In this document: positions 28,559 to 38,567 of the stretch, one piece after another
Position numbering within the stretch: position 1 is the first letter of the stretch
Layout: each line of letters starts with the position of its first letter
DNA from: Dysgonomonas sp. 520
GTDB lineage: Bacteria; Bacteroidota; Bacteroidia; Bacteroidales; Dysgonomonadaceae
Direction of reading: 5' to 3'
Length of the DNA: 64,000 nucleotides
Assembly (NCBI RefSeq): GCF_010501095.1
Contig: NZ_QVMP01000014.1
Location: 1 to 64,000 of the forward strand
Program-made: the position numbers and the translations under genes
Notes under the pieces: model-generated
Database searches by the model: none
What the model was told of the DNA's origin: nothing
Seen by the model: only the letters and a program-made list of their open reading frames with translations

Positions 28559-28733
28559 GGATGTGTCAAAAGTAAATCTCAGTGTCTTTTTGTCATCCTG
28601 AACAGAGTGAAGGATCTGTTCTATAGAGCTCAGATTCTTCGTTGCACTCAGAAACAACGTTCGAGGAGCGAAGGCGACTCAATGACAAGGATGAGTCACA
28701 CTTTGATAGTGTAATCTTACTTTTGACACATCC
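28559..28733. repeat. Nested palindromic intergenic element
   Basis: Outer arms ggatgtgtcaaaagtaa (28559-28575) and its exact complement (28717-28733) enclose two further repeats: the dispersed tgtcatcctgaa type and the ggagcgaaggcgactcaatgac arm also found at 11711. It occupies the gap between GH105 and the 1633-residue T9SS cargo, both minus strand. The outer 17-bp arms could form a very stable hairpin in the transcript. Confidence 0.7.
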
Positions 28734-28756
28734 TCCTGTTTTCAGCATCCGGTTGA

Positions 28757-31700
28757 TTATTTAATTATTATTTTCTCTATCAAATTTTCTTTCAAGGTTT
28801 TCACCTGTAACAGATAATATCCTTTAGATAAACCTGATATATCAATGGTTGATCCGTTTGCAATCCGTTTTGTCATAACGTTTCTTCCATCCATCGAAGT
28901 GAAGATCACCGTATACTCGCTTTCGGGTGTATCTACTTGTACATGCAATGTAGTAGATGCCGGATTCGGATATACTTTTACGGACGTTGCTTCAGCCATC
29001 TCGATACCATCCATAGGAGGTTCGGTAGGTCCTGTTATTGCTCCGGTATTGTCTCCACCGCCAAATTCGAATGACATATAGTTGTTATCGGCAGAACATT
29101 CTTTACCCTTACGCCCGTAGTTCACATCAACATCTACCCGGTAATTACCTTTTTTATAGACCCAGAAAGGTGTTTTATCGTTATTCAGCACACTTATATC
29201 AATGTAGTCTCCTCCATAGATATTTTCGGTATGAATATTCGATTGTGCCTCATATACAATCTGATTGGTATTAAGGTCGGTTACTGTATACAAAACAAGG
29301 CATCGTCCAGGATCGGTACGGCGGCTGTTAACCACAGTTCCGCTTTCAAGATTTCTCACTCTGACAGTGAATTTGATAGGTTGCCCTTCCGGAATATTGA
29401 TATTATCAATATTTTCCTTGTCTCCATTTTGTACCCATATACGTTCGGGAACTAAATCTCCGGTCAATACCAAGTTTCCGTCAAAACTATTGATATCGTA
29501 ATGAAGCAGTTTTGCAAAAGCATTTTCCTCGGCAAGGAGTTCGTACGTACCATCAGTGTTCTTACGTCCATTGATGGAATAAGTGAAGTCGGTCCACCCA
29601 ACTCTTTTTTCAACTTCTGCGCCCGGAGTTATTTGTCCGACAAATAGGTTGTCTCCGGCTCTTTCATACACATTGATGTTTCCGGTTGCCAGATGGAAGA
29701 ACAAATAGTCTCCCACGTATGTCATTGCTTTCGCGCTGATTTCCACACCCGGATCGGCAGGAGTTCCTATGGCTGCTTTCGGGCTTGCAGGTATTACGAG
29801 TTCCTGATCGGCTATCCATTCTGATGATGGAACCGTAGCAATATTGGCAAAACGTTCTGTCATGTTTTTGAAGGTAAGCACTGTTGTACCCACTTGTCCC
29901 CAAATAGATTGATGCGGATTAGGATTATTCTTTGTATAGCATGCCACCAGCATCTCGTCACGTTCGGCGTCGTACAGAACACGGTTCACCAATGTGATAT
30001 ACGATGGCAGTTTGTAAGTTACGGGTGCATCATATTTCAATACCTTATCGGCCGATTGTCCTACCTGTTTCCATATTCTGAATGCCGGACCGTTCACTAC
30101 CATATTTGCGTTGTCTGCCAACCAAATATTACCGTTCTTGTCGGGATAGATAGAGAATGTGTTGCCCGAACTGGGATAACGTGTAACCTCGCTGTCTGTT
30201 TTCTGTCCGTCGCCGTTCGTGTCTTCCCAGAAGGTGATACCGTCGGCTCTCAACTCCATACAAGGAACTCCTATGTAACCATGATTTTCTTTATCGAAGC
30301 GATAACCGCCCAATATGGTAGAGTACATATTTGTTACGAAAAGATAGTCCGTTCCGTTAATTCTGCGTTTGAATGTTCCTGTTTTGATAGGAGTGGGCGG
30401 GTTAGGCTCAAGGCGCATATCCAACGGATAGGTAAAGGGATCGACAGTTGTTCCGATAAACGTATCCATTCGTTTTCCTTTCTTGTCATAATCCAGCTCA
30501 TACACTTTCTCTATACAGTAAACCTTGTTAAGCTGAGTTTCGTCAAAGTCGCCTGTTGAAGTAAACACAAGACCTTCCTGTTTCCAGTTCAATGTTTGCG
30601 CTTCTTCTTTGTACGAATACAGAATAGCACTTGCCGAGTTCACAAACATGGTAGAGACATAAATATTGCCATGTTTGTCAACACCAACGCCTGTTGGACC
30701 GGGGAAACGTAAATGTCCGGCTTCTCCTTGCAGGTATTCACCACCTTCGGGTTTAGGTGCTTTTACAAGCAAACCACCTTTTTGTCCGAATGTGCCGGTA
30801 AGTTTAGGATTTTCGTATATATCGGTATATATCAATACGTTCAGGTCTTTACCGCTGTTTGCTACCAATAAGCGTTCTTTTCCACAATCGTCAGTATCGA
30901 TAGAGAACGATTTTGCAACAACATCGGCAGGCAAATTGATAATTGATTCTGATCGGATGCCCCCGTTTCTCAGGTTGATTGCAACAATTCGGTTACCTTG
31001 CAGCATCCATACAAATCCGCGCTTGTCGGCAAATAAGAAACCAACGCCACCTTCATCAATTCTGAATCCGCCAATGGAAGTATTGCTCATCGTTTGTTTA
31101 TCGTATATCTTTATCGAGTCAGGAATCTGAAGCGCAGTTATTCCCGGAACAGCAACAATCAGCTCGTTGTCTGTTATGGCCAATCCTCGTAGCAATCGCT
31201 CTTCTTGCGGAGCCACTAACAGCATATTTGCTAAAGGCCCGTATCCCTCCGAAAATTTTGCGGCCGAGCCATCATTTGCATTATAGCGGGTGATTAACTG
31301 CCACTCAACGCCACTTGCTTTTGGCGGATAGCTTCTCAAACCGTTCGAGTTTAACGATTCATTTCCTGAGTTTCCGTTGAAGCGCATCAATTGGTATACA
31401 TATTGATCGTCCAGTGCAACAGCCTTTCCGGAGTTACGTCCCCAGCTACCTGTACCCGATTCGACAGGTATACTTACTATTTTTCCATCTTTCCACACTC
31501 CTACGTTCGTACCGCCTTCGTCCCAGTTACAAATAGTAGCTACCGTTCCGTCTTCACGGACAAATAGAGCATCCATACTGTGAGGGACGTGTGTGCGTGG
31601 TGTACCGCCCGAATTGGCTAGCCATGATGTTTGATAGTCGGTCAATTCTCCATTGAAACAATTGTTCGGATAAACACCCGACGGACTGCCAAAACCGGAA

Positions 31701-33658
31701 CCTGTTCCGGGTGTGCCTTTATAATTTGCCTGAATTTCTGCATCGACGGCAGGCATAACAAATGTTGTTGTAGTATTATTTTCATCAGCAAAAACGACTC
31801 CCGGTGTTGATGATGACCAGTTCACAAATTCCATGTTCGGCCTTTTGGTTGCCGTGATGGAAATGGTTTCGTCGCTGAATGCGTCTAAAATTTTTTCTCC
31901 TGCAAATGTTGCGCTTCCGCCTCTTATGCTCAGCATGTATTTTGTTTTGTAGACAGCTCTGATCGTAACGGTTCCGTTAATCATAACGAAAGATGTGACA
32001 GGCGACGACGGGTCGTCAATAACAAGTCCGTTACCTTCCACTATCTCCCAATATTGAAACAATTCGTTATTGGATGTCCCTTTTGTTTCGGCAGCCTCAA
32101 TAGTTACTATCCCGTCAATAGCAGCAAAGCCCGATTGGGTAATCGCATTTTCTATTGTATACGGTTTTGCAGCAGCAAATGTAGCTGTGATGGTAACATC
32201 GTTTTCGGGCATGGTGAAATAGGTAGGCGACGCATTGACATTCTCAAAAACAACGCCTTCCGGCTCCGATTTCCATTCATAAAACGCTTCTCCAAGAGGT
32301 GCTTCGCCGGCTGTTATACGCATTTGCGAACCCGAAACAGAAATGTCTAATGCAGTTGTTGCATTATTGCAAGTAATATTGTGATAAGACAAAATCTGAT
32401 CTGCACTAAAACTATGAGAGTAGTTAGCGTTTCTTACCCAATTGGATGTCTTATAGGCTGCAATAGCTTCGGCAGGCACACCTACTTTTACGCCCGTTCC
32501 GTTTGCACTGTAAAATATGTCATTCCCTGCAAAAGCTGGTGGAGTTGTAGCCTTGCATATATATTGCTTCATGTTTTGGCAAACGGCAAAAGCTTCTGCT
32601 CCTATCGACTTCATAGTAGAGGGCATCGAAACATACTCTATCTGCATATCGTAACCTTTAAAAGCCATTGACCCTATTTCCTCCACTCCTTCGCCAAACA
32701 CAACACTTTTGATGTGCGGAGAATTGGAAAAGAACTTATTTCCTATTTTTTTAGCAAAAGTGCCGTCTATAAATATCTCTTCGTCCTTATTTGCCGGAGG
32801 AAGAAGTATCAAGGAATTGGTGCTTTTGTCAATTAAAAAACCGTTTTCGGTAGACGCAAATACGGAGTTGCTCTCAGGTACATGAATAGCTTTCAGGTTA
32901 GGTGTTTGCGGAGCTATAACATCCACACGTACATTGCCGTTCTGACGGAAAATTTCGACCAGGTTTGGCGAGAAAGTCAATTCGGTAAGATATTTATTGT
33001 AGCCGAATGCGCTTAAACCTATTGCTACCGCATCGTCGGGCATGGTGTATGCAAATTCCTTGTTGGCAGGGAGGTAAAGACAAATTCTTTTTCCTTGCAA
33101 ATTCCCGTTCTCGGTGTACGAAAACGACGAAAACAAAATAGTACCCTTATCGTTTGTGCTCAAAGTCGGGTGTCCGTCAGGAAATGCGAATCCGGTGATT
33201 CCTTGACAATCGATAAATCTATTTTCGATCATAGTATAATCTTGAATCGTATTCGGAAATTCAACAACTCCCTCCAAGCCCGAACCGGCAAAGTTTCCGA
33301 ATGTTCTTGTTTTTGGCGGGAAGTGGATTTTTTTGATTGTCTTATTGGTAAAGTCATTGCTCACCTTCAATCCGGCGCAATGAGTCGAGTTCCAGTCGCC
33401 AAGTAAATCCAGTTCTTCCAACTTGGGCATCTCCATATAAATCACATTGAAGTCAGTTTGGTCTAATACTGCTCCGTTGGATGTGGTTACGATTAACTTG
33501 GTTATGCTGGATTTTTCTGCCGCAGTGAGCAAAGTGCCCAACGTTTTTGTCTGCTTGAGGTCTATAATCTTCTCCACCTGAGCGGAAAGAGGAGCCGCCA
33601 ATGCCAACAATAGTATAACGGTCAGTTGTTTTTTTAAAAAAGAAATTATATTTCTCAT
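28757..33658 (-). CDS. Giant T9SS cargo: BspA-like LRR, InlB-type repeats, propeller
   Basis: A 1633-residue secreted protein. Signal peptide ends at LSAQ. Residues about 30-420 are BspA-like (LRR_5) leucine-rich repeats (for example FANYKYLTELTFSPNL-type units and IKSVVFGEGVEEIGSMAF). Residues about 430-650 hold three divergent InlB B-type repeats ending in FTMPENDVTITATF, FVMINGTVTIRAVY and FVMPAVDAEIQANY. From about 670 a long beta-propeller-like region follows (DALFVREDGTVATICNWDEGG, GVGVDKHGNIYVSTMF). The C-terminus is a type A T9SS sorting domain (VKVYPNPASTTLHVQ to ENLIEKIIIK). It should be exported through the T9SS that PorX regulates and be surface-attached or released. The N-terminal half is homologous to the gene at 33700. 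Role in glycan binding is inference from context. Confidence 0.85.
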   Translation of the reverse strand: MRNIISFLKKQLTVILLLALAAPLSAQVEKIIDLKQTKTLGTLLTAAEKSSITKLIVTTSNGAVLDQTDFNVIYMEMPKLEELDLLGDWNSTHCAGLKVSNDFTNKTIKKIHFPPKTRTFGNFAGSGLEGVVEFPNTIQDYTMIENRFIDCQGITGFAFPDGHPTLSTNDKGTILFSSFSYTENGNLQGKRICLYLPANKEFAYTMPDDAVAIGLSAFGYNKYLTELTFSPNLVEIFRQNGNVRVDVIAPQTPNLKAIHVPESNSVFASTENGFLIDKSTNSLILLPPANKDEEIFIDGTFAKKIGNKFFSNSPHIKSVVFGEGVEEIGSMAFKGYDMQIEYVSMPSTMKSIGAEAFAVCQNMKQYICKATTPPAFAGNDIFYSANGTGVKVGVPAEAIAAYKTSNWVRNANYSHSFSADQILSYHNITCNNATTALDISVSGSQMRITAGEAPLGEAFYEWKSEPEGVVFENVNASPTYFTMPENDVTITATFAAAKPYTIENAITQSGFAAIDGIVTIEAAETKGTSNNELFQYWEIVEGNGLVIDDPSSPVTSFVMINGTVTIRAVYKTKYMLSIRGGSATFAGEKILDAFSDETISITATKRPNMEFVNWSSSTPGVVFADENNTTTTFVMPAVDAEIQANYKGTPGTGSGFGSPSGVYPNNCFNGELTDYQTSWLANSGGTPRTHVPHSMDALFVREDGTVATICNWDEGGTNVGVWKDGKIVSIPVESGTGSWGRNSGKAVALDDQYVYQLMRFNGNSGNESLNSNGLRSYPPKASGVEWQLITRYNANDGSAAKFSEGYGPLANMLLVAPQEERLLRGLAITDNELIVAVPGITALQIPDSIKIYDKQTMSNTSIGGFRIDEGGVGFLFADKRGFVWMLQGNRIVAINLRNGGIRSESIINLPADVVAKSFSIDTDDCGKERLLVANSGKDLNVLIYTDIYENPKLTGTFGQKGGLLVKAPKPEGGEYLQGEAGHLRFPGPTGVGVDKHGNIYVSTMFVNSASAILYSYKEEAQTLNWKQEGLVFTSTGDFDETQLNKVYCIEKVYELDYDKKGKRMDTFIGTTVDPFTYPLDMRLEPNPPTPIKTGTFKRRINGTDYLFVTNMYSTILGGYRFDKENHGYIGVPCMELRADGITFWEDTNGDGQKTDSEVTRYPSSGNTFSIYPDKNGNIWLADNANMVVNGPAFRIWKQVGQSADKVLKYDAPVTYKLPSYITLVNRVLYDAERDEMLVACYTKNNPNPHQSIWGQVGTTVLTFKNMTERFANIATVPSSEWIADQELVIPASPKAAIGTPADPGVEISAKAMTYVGDYLFFHLATGNINVYERAGDNLFVGQITPGAEVEKRVGWTDFTYSINGRKNTDGTYELLAEENAFAKLLHYDINSFDGNLVLTGDLVPERIWVQNGDKENIDNINIPEGQPIKFTVRVRNLESGTVVNSRRTDPGRCLVLYTVTDLNTNQIVYEAQSNIHTENIYGGDYIDISVLNNDKTPFWVYKKGNYRVDVDVNYGRKGKECSADNNYMSFEFGGGDNTGAITGPTEPPMDGIEMAEATSVKVYPNPASTTLHVQVDTPESEYTVIFTSMDGRNVMTKRIANGSTIDISGLSKGYYLLQVKTLKENLIEKIIIK

Positions 33659-33699
33659 GGATATATATTTTTTTATTATTTAAGAAAAGGTCTGAAGCC

Positions 33700-35700
33700 T
33701 TAAAAATCGGCATCTATAATTACATCTTTTGCAGGCATAACAAAAGTGGTTGTTTCGCTATTTGGATTGGCAAAAGTGACACCCGAAGTTGGAGAAGTCC
33801 ATTTCTTAAAAGTCGGACTGGTTCTGCTTGATGTTTTCACAGTAACTGTTTCTCCGGGGAAGGCTTCCAATACGGTATATCCTCCACAAATCGTAATTTT
33901 GTAGGCTGCCGAGTATACTGCGGCAATTTTTACAGTACCGTCTATCATGGTAAAAGATGTGCTTACCGAATTCGGGTCAACAACCTCAACTCCGTTGCCC
34001 TCGGCAACAGTCCACTTACTAAATGCCAAACCGCCTTTTGTTGGCGCAGCTTCGATATTTACCGAACTTCCGATAGCCGCCATGCCCGATTGGGTTATGG
34101 CATCTACCAGTGTGTAAGGTTTCTTTAAGGCAAACAACGCTTTTACTTCAATATCCGAGTTTGGCATTGTAAAACTTGAAACACTTACTTTTGCATTTGT
34201 AAAAGAAGTTTCGGGTGTAGATGTCCATCTGGAAAATGCTTCTCCGGCAGGAGCCTCATTTGCTTTTACGGCTACAAGATAATCTGCAACAGATGCACTC
34301 TGAATACAAGTTGCATCTACGGTAGTAATGTTTCTGTAAGCTACTATCTGATCTTCCGGAAAGGCGTTTGTGGGAGCACTTACGCTGATATTCCAAGCAG
34401 ACGCTTTATATTTGGCTAGCGATGCCACAGGAACTCCCAGGCGAGTATCTTTGCCGTTGGATTCGCGGAAAATCTGATTCGGAAACAGTGTTGGTGGTTC
34501 TGTTGCCTTACAGATAACTTGCAGTAGATTTTTATTTCCTACAAAGGCTTCGGCTTCTATATTTTTGAGAGTAGAGGGAAGTTCTATATATTCCAATACC
34601 GAGGTAATGGGCGTTCCGTTTATTGCTCCAACTTTGAATGCGCCAAAATTAATTGTTTCCACCCCTTCGGTGAAAATTATGTTTTTAAGAGTTGCAACAG
34701 CATAAGAAAAATAGAAGCGGGGAACAATTTTCACAATGCTGCCATCTATTACAATGGTTTCGCTGGTGTTTCCTAAGGGGTATGCCATTAGCGTTCCGGT
34801 TGTCTTATCTACCAGGAAGCCATTGGTTGCAGCCAATACCGTGTTTCCGGGTGCTACATTGTATCTTTTTATTTTGCCGGAGCCGTTCACAATCAGGTCT
34901 TCTCTGGGCAAAGTAGTCAAGGATGCGGGGAACGACAATTCTTCCAGATAATCGTTCCAGCCAAAAGCACTGGTGGCAAGTGTGGTCACACCTTCGGGGA
35001 TGTTGAAAGCCACATCTTGTTTTCCGCAAGGATACATTAAGAGAGATTTTCCGTCGGCAGAAAAAAGCACTCCGTTAACCGCTTTTACATAAGCATTGCC
35101 CGTTTCTACTTCGAATGCCGTGATACCCTTGCAATTTTCGAACGCAGAGTTGTACTCATTTACCGTGACCACCGTTTTAGGCAAAAAGATTGTTCCTTGC
35201 AGTGCTGAGTTTTGAAAAACGGAACGGTTGAATGCCCTTAGATTTTTAGGGAAAGTAATTGTTTTGATAGTTGCATTATTTGCTAATGCCGAACGAGGAA
35301 ATCCATCGTCAGAGCGATTTATCTGGCTTCCGATTTTGGCATCCGACAAATCGAGATTAGACAATCGGGCCATAGAATTGATAAGGGCAAAATCACCCAC
35401 GGGAACATCTTCTCTGGCATCAGTTCCGTTTGGGCGGGTATTTGTCATGGTAAGGTGTACGCCTGTTGCGGTAATAATTTTCAGGTTGGTGATGTTAGCA
35501 ATAGTTTCTGCCGTGTAGCCGGCATCTTTAAAAGCAGCCTGAAGACCTCCGGATGAACTTATTTGCTGAGTTCCATCCCTTACCTCGGAATACATTTCTG
35601 TAACTGTTATCACTACTTGCTGAGCATTCAGCAACATGCCGCAGCATAATATTGCCAGTAATGATATTTGCCGTTTAAATCTAAATGTTAGTTTTTTCAT
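33700..35700 (-). CDS. BspA-like LRR protein lacking a T9SS sorting domain
   Basis: A 666-residue exported protein with signal peptide ending LNAQ. It contains BspA-like LRR_5 repeats (about 30-420; for example IKTITFPKNLRAFNRSVF and LEELSFPASLTTLP) followed by three InlB B-type repeats ending FTMPNSDIEVKALF, FTMIDGTVKIAAVY and FVMPAKDVIIDADF. The stop comes directly after the last repeat. The paralogue at 28757 continues at this point with the propeller and sorting domain. No sorting domain is encoded in any frame of the 41-nt gap to the next gene. It is therefore either periplasmic, exported by another route, or the remnant of a longer protein. Confidence 0.85.
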   Translation of the reverse strand: MKKLTFRFKRQISLLAILCCGMLLNAQQVVITVTEMYSEVRDGTQQISSSGGLQAAFKDAGYTAETIANITNLKIITATGVHLTMTNTRPNGTDAREDVPVGDFALINSMARLSNLDLSDAKIGSQINRSDDGFPRSALANNATIKTITFPKNLRAFNRSVFQNSALQGTIFLPKTVVTVNEYNSAFENCKGITAFEVETGNAYVKAVNGVLFSADGKSLLMYPCGKQDVAFNIPEGVTTLATSAFGWNDYLEELSFPASLTTLPREDLIVNGSGKIKRYNVAPGNTVLAATNGFLVDKTTGTLMAYPLGNTSETIVIDGSIVKIVPRFYFSYAVATLKNIIFTEGVETINFGAFKVGAINGTPITSVLEYIELPSTLKNIEAEAFVGNKNLLQVICKATEPPTLFPNQIFRESNGKDTRLGVPVASLAKYKASAWNISVSAPTNAFPEDQIVAYRNITTVDATCIQSASVADYLVAVKANEAPAGEAFSRWTSTPETSFTNAKVSVSSFTMPNSDIEVKALFALKKPYTLVDAITQSGMAAIGSSVNIEAAPTKGGLAFSKWTVAEGNGVEVVDPNSVSTSFTMIDGTVKIAAVYSAAYKITICGGYTVLEAFPGETVTVKTSSRTSPTFKKWTSPTSGVTFANPNSETTTFVMPAKDVIIDADF

Positions 35701-35853
35701 GGATTTTTTTAGAGGTTAAATTCATACAGAGAGTATGGTATGTAGAAGGAATGAAAGTGGAAATGGATTTTATTTCCACTTTCATTATTTTTTACCTGTA
35801 GTGCATTTATAGCTTTAATGTTAAAGCATTCATAATGAAATTTTTATTTAAAC

Positions 35854-35922
35854 TGTCATTCTGAACGAAGTGAAGAATCTGGGCTTTTAGTCTTAGATCC
35901 TTCGTTTTACTCAGGATGACAA
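35854..35922. repeat. Dispersed palindromic intergenic repeat, copy 3
   Basis: Runs from gtcattctgaacgaagtgaa to tttactcaggatgacaa; ends are imperfect inverted repeats and match the family seen at 16218 and 28588. Located between two minus-strand LRR genes, where it could act as a partial terminator. Confidence 0.7.
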
Positions 35923-35985
35923 GATGATTATGTATTATCTTTCAATCTGTTGCCTTTTATTTTTTAATGCACTACGAGTTTTTTG

Positions 35986-37776
35986 TTACTTTTTAATAAA
36001 GCGCATTGCTTTTCCGTCTGTTTTCAGAATGTAGATTCCATTAGCCAAACCAGATACAGAGATAGGCTCGTTATTTGCCACACCTTCCGACACCTGTTGA
36101 CCTGCTACATTGTAGATGACAAAGTTGGAGTCTGCAACACCTGCCAGTTTGATGTAGTCTGTTGCCGGATTAGGATAAATAACAAATTCAGAATTTGTAT
36201 TTTCAATGTTTCCAATTCCAACAGTAGTATCGTCTTCGTATGTTGCCGTCAATTCGAGAGCAGCAGCAGGCATCGTGATATTGATAGTAGTTTTAGTATC
36301 TTGATCTGTCAGAAGTTCGGGATGAGTGGTTGATGTCCATTTTTTAAATATTTTTCCTACCGGAGCAGCATCAGCCGTAACTGTCAGGGCATCATTTTCA
36401 AGTGCGATATCCGTTCCTATCGACGATTGTGTAGTAGCATAGGTTAAAGCAATATCGTAGAATCCGAAGAAGTTATTCAGGGCAAAACCTTTATAGGCAG
36501 TGGTTCCGCCTTTTCCATTATCACCCATCGTACCATTTACCCATGTTGAAGCCTTATAATCGTCTAATGCACTAGCCGGAACATATACTTTTGTGTTCCA
36601 ACCGATACTGCTCCCTACATTATTAAAACTTTGCGACTTATTAACAGGTACGTTTGTTGCACGACAGATAAATGTTACTAATTCGTCCGTAGCAACAAAT
36701 GCTCCGTCTTCAATGCTCTCTAATGTTTCGGGAAGATCGACAAGGGTAACCACCTTTGCATAATTGTTATTTTGCGAGCCTAATCCATCACCGAAATCGG
36801 TTTTTCCGTTTCCTCCAAATACACTATTCTGGCTTCCTCCCCCTGCAAATATTTGGATAGGTTCAGTAATGATTAATTGTGTTTTGCCCTTTGGCGACCA
36901 AACTACTCTATTTGTTGCAGTCTGATATAGCACACCATTTACCGAAGCAAGTACCGGGTTTCCTTCAGCAACAAATATATTTTCGATAGTAGAGAAGTTT
37001 GCAGTGGCATCAAATCTGTTTGCTCCTGCCTGCAAAGTGGTGGTTGTGGAAGCAAATGTGAGGTCTTTCAGATTATAGTTACATTCAAATGCGCTGTTTC
37101 GGATAGTTACAACATTTTCAGGAATTTGATAAGCGGCATCCGTTTTTCCGCAAGGATAGTAATGCAACGTGCTCATATCTTTATTGAAAACTACACCATC
37201 AACAACCGTAATGTTAGGAGCATCAGCAGCGATAGCAAAACCTGTAATTCCCTGACTATTTCCGAATATGCCATGTTCGGCACTAGTAGCAGGAATCTTA
37301 GAAGGAAGAGTAATAATACCTTCCAATGCACTACTCATAAACGCTCCTGCCCCTATACCCGTTAATGATGAAGGGAAGGAGATTGTTTTGATGCTTGAGT
37401 TAGCTTTAAATGCATTAGCAGGTATATCATTTCTAACTACTGCTGCATTATCGCGCGTAACGGTAGACTCCGACAAATCCAGATTTGCTAATGATGTTAA
37501 ATTCGTATTTAAGTAAGTGAAATCTTTTGGATCGAGAAATGCACCGCCGGATGTAATGATCTTTAAATCAGTAATAGCTGCTATTTCTTCCACTGTATAG
37601 GGTACTGCAAGGATAGCCGACTCCAGCACGCTGGTTTCATTTGTCCCGCCTGCTCCGTTTGCTGTGTATTTAGTGTTGATATCTACAACAACCTGTTGTG
37701 CCATTAACGACATACTACAACACAACATCACAAGTAATAAAACTTGTTGTTTAAGAGTAAAAATTAGTTTTTTCAT
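35986..37776 (-). CDS. BspA-like LRR protein with T9SS sorting domain
   Basis: A 596-residue T9SS cargo. Signal peptide ends MAQQ. BspA-like LRR_5 repeats occupy about residues 60-430 (for example IKTISFPSSLTGIGAGAF and ENVVTIRNSAFECNYNLKDL). One InlB-type repeat (KWTSTTHPELLTDQDTKT to MPAAALELTATY) follows. The last 75 residues are a type A sorting domain: FVIYPNPATDYIKLAG ending KAMRFIKK. It is related to the two larger LRR genes downstream and is probably surface displayed. BspA-type proteins in Bacteroidales bind host or matrix ligands; no ligand can be inferred here. The gap to the SGNH gene is 43 nt, so both may share a transcript. Confidence 0.88.
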   Translation of the reverse strand: MKKLIFTLKQQVLLLVMLCCSMSLMAQQVVVDINTKYTANGAGGTNETSVLESAILAVPYTVEEIAAITDLKIITSGGAFLDPKDFTYLNTNLTSLANLDLSESTVTRDNAAVVRNDIPANAFKANSSIKTISFPSSLTGIGAGAFMSSALEGIITLPSKIPATSAEHGIFGNSQGITGFAIAADAPNITVVDGVVFNKDMSTLHYYPCGKTDAAYQIPENVVTIRNSAFECNYNLKDLTFASTTTTLQAGANRFDATANFSTIENIFVAEGNPVLASVNGVLYQTATNRVVWSPKGKTQLIITEPIQIFAGGGSQNSVFGGNGKTDFGDGLGSQNNNYAKVVTLVDLPETLESIEDGAFVATDELVTFICRATNVPVNKSQSFNNVGSSIGWNTKVYVPASALDDYKASTWVNGTMGDNGKGGTTAYKGFALNNFFGFYDIALTYATTQSSIGTDIALENDALTVTADAAPVGKIFKKWTSTTHPELLTDQDTKTTINITMPAAALELTATYEDDTTVGIGNIENTNSEFVIYPNPATDYIKLAGVADSNFVIYNVAGQQVSEGVANNEPISVSGLANGIYILKTDGKAMRFIKK

Positions 37777-37819
37777 GTTACTATTGATTTAAATATTAAG
37801 TAATTAAAAGTTAATCTTA

Positions 37820-38467
37820 TCATTTTATAGATTTGGCTACAATGACGGCCATCTCTATTGCTCCATTTTTGTCGGGATGAACACCATCGGGGAAAAATTC
37901 GGGTCTGTATAAGAAAGCTGCATGCAAATCAATAACTCTGCACTTCTTTTCAAATGCAACCTTATCAATAGCCGGAATCGCTTCCGAACACAATATGGTA
38001 TCATTTATATGAAATCTGTTCTTGAAAGAAGGTATAGGTTTACATAAAAATATTTCGGGATGCGACGACAATTGTTGAAAACTGTCTACCATTGCCCTCA
38101 GGTCTTCTTCATATTTGCCTGGAAAAGAGGGTATGTTTTGCGGTTTTGTATCGTTAGCACCAAGTTGTATTATTACAATGTCGGGGTTGAAAGCCAGTGC
38201 TTCTCTGAAAGCCGGTTTATCCCAATAAGGCCAATCTCCCGACTTCAACATGGTGGCTCCACTCTTTCCAAAATTGACTACCTGATAGCCATCTCCCAAA
38301 AGTACGGATAGAATTGCCGGATAAGCCTCTTTTGATCTGTCTTGCAATCCATCTCCATCTGTAATGCTGTCTCCAACGCAAGCAACCTTTTTGGGGGAAC
38401 CGTGGTCGAACGATTGACTAAAAAGCGCGAATAATAAAATAGTTATGATTAATGTGGTTTTTCTCAT
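37820..38467 (-). CDS. SGNH/GDSL-family esterase, exported
   Basis: A 215-residue SGNH hydrolase. A signal peptide of about 20 residues is followed by block I GDSITDG with nucleophile Ser34, block II Gly in NFGKSGAT, block III GANDT, and block V DGVHPDKNG with Asp194 and His197. Such enzymes remove acetyl or other acyl groups; next to a GH92, GH105 and GH42 set a carbohydrate acetylesterase role is plausible (inference). It is the first gene of the minus-strand run with the LRR genes. A -7 box (TACATTTG, minus strand, 38516-38523) lies 49 nt upstream. Confidence 0.85.
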   Translation of the reverse strand: MRKTTLIITILLFALFSQSFDHGSPKKVACVGDSITDGDGLQDRSKEAYPAILSVLLGDGYQVVNFGKSGATMLKSGDWPYWDKPAFREALAFNPDIVIIQLGANDTKPQNIPSFPGKYEEDLRAMVDSFQQLSSHPEIFLCKPIPSFKNRFHINDTILCSEAIPAIDKVAFEKKCRVIDLHAAFLYRPEFFPDGVHPDKNGAIEMAVIVAKSIK

Positions 38468-38515
38468 GTTTTCAGATTCATAGGGTTAAACATTTTTATT
38501 CAATGTATCCGAAAA

Positions 38516-38523
38516 CAAATGTA
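38516..38523 (-). promoter_or_regulatory. Candidate -7 box for the SGNH-LRR transcript
   Basis: Minus-strand TACATTTG fits TAnnTTTG and lies 49 nt before the SGNH start codon. No matching -33 box at 19-21 bp. Confidence 0.35.
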
Positions 38524-38567
38524 TGATTACAGCTCACTATATAGAGAAACAAAACAAAGAGAAAGTA

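Noticed and set aside
29894-30559. Plus-strand open frame of 221 codons
   Set aside because: It is antisense to the propeller part of the T9SS cargo and shows no signal peptide, motif or start context.
33659-33699. Frameshift hiding a sorting domain after the 33700 gene
   Set aside because: The 41-nt gap is too short and holds no YPNPA-type sequence in any frame; the next gene starts with its own signal peptide.
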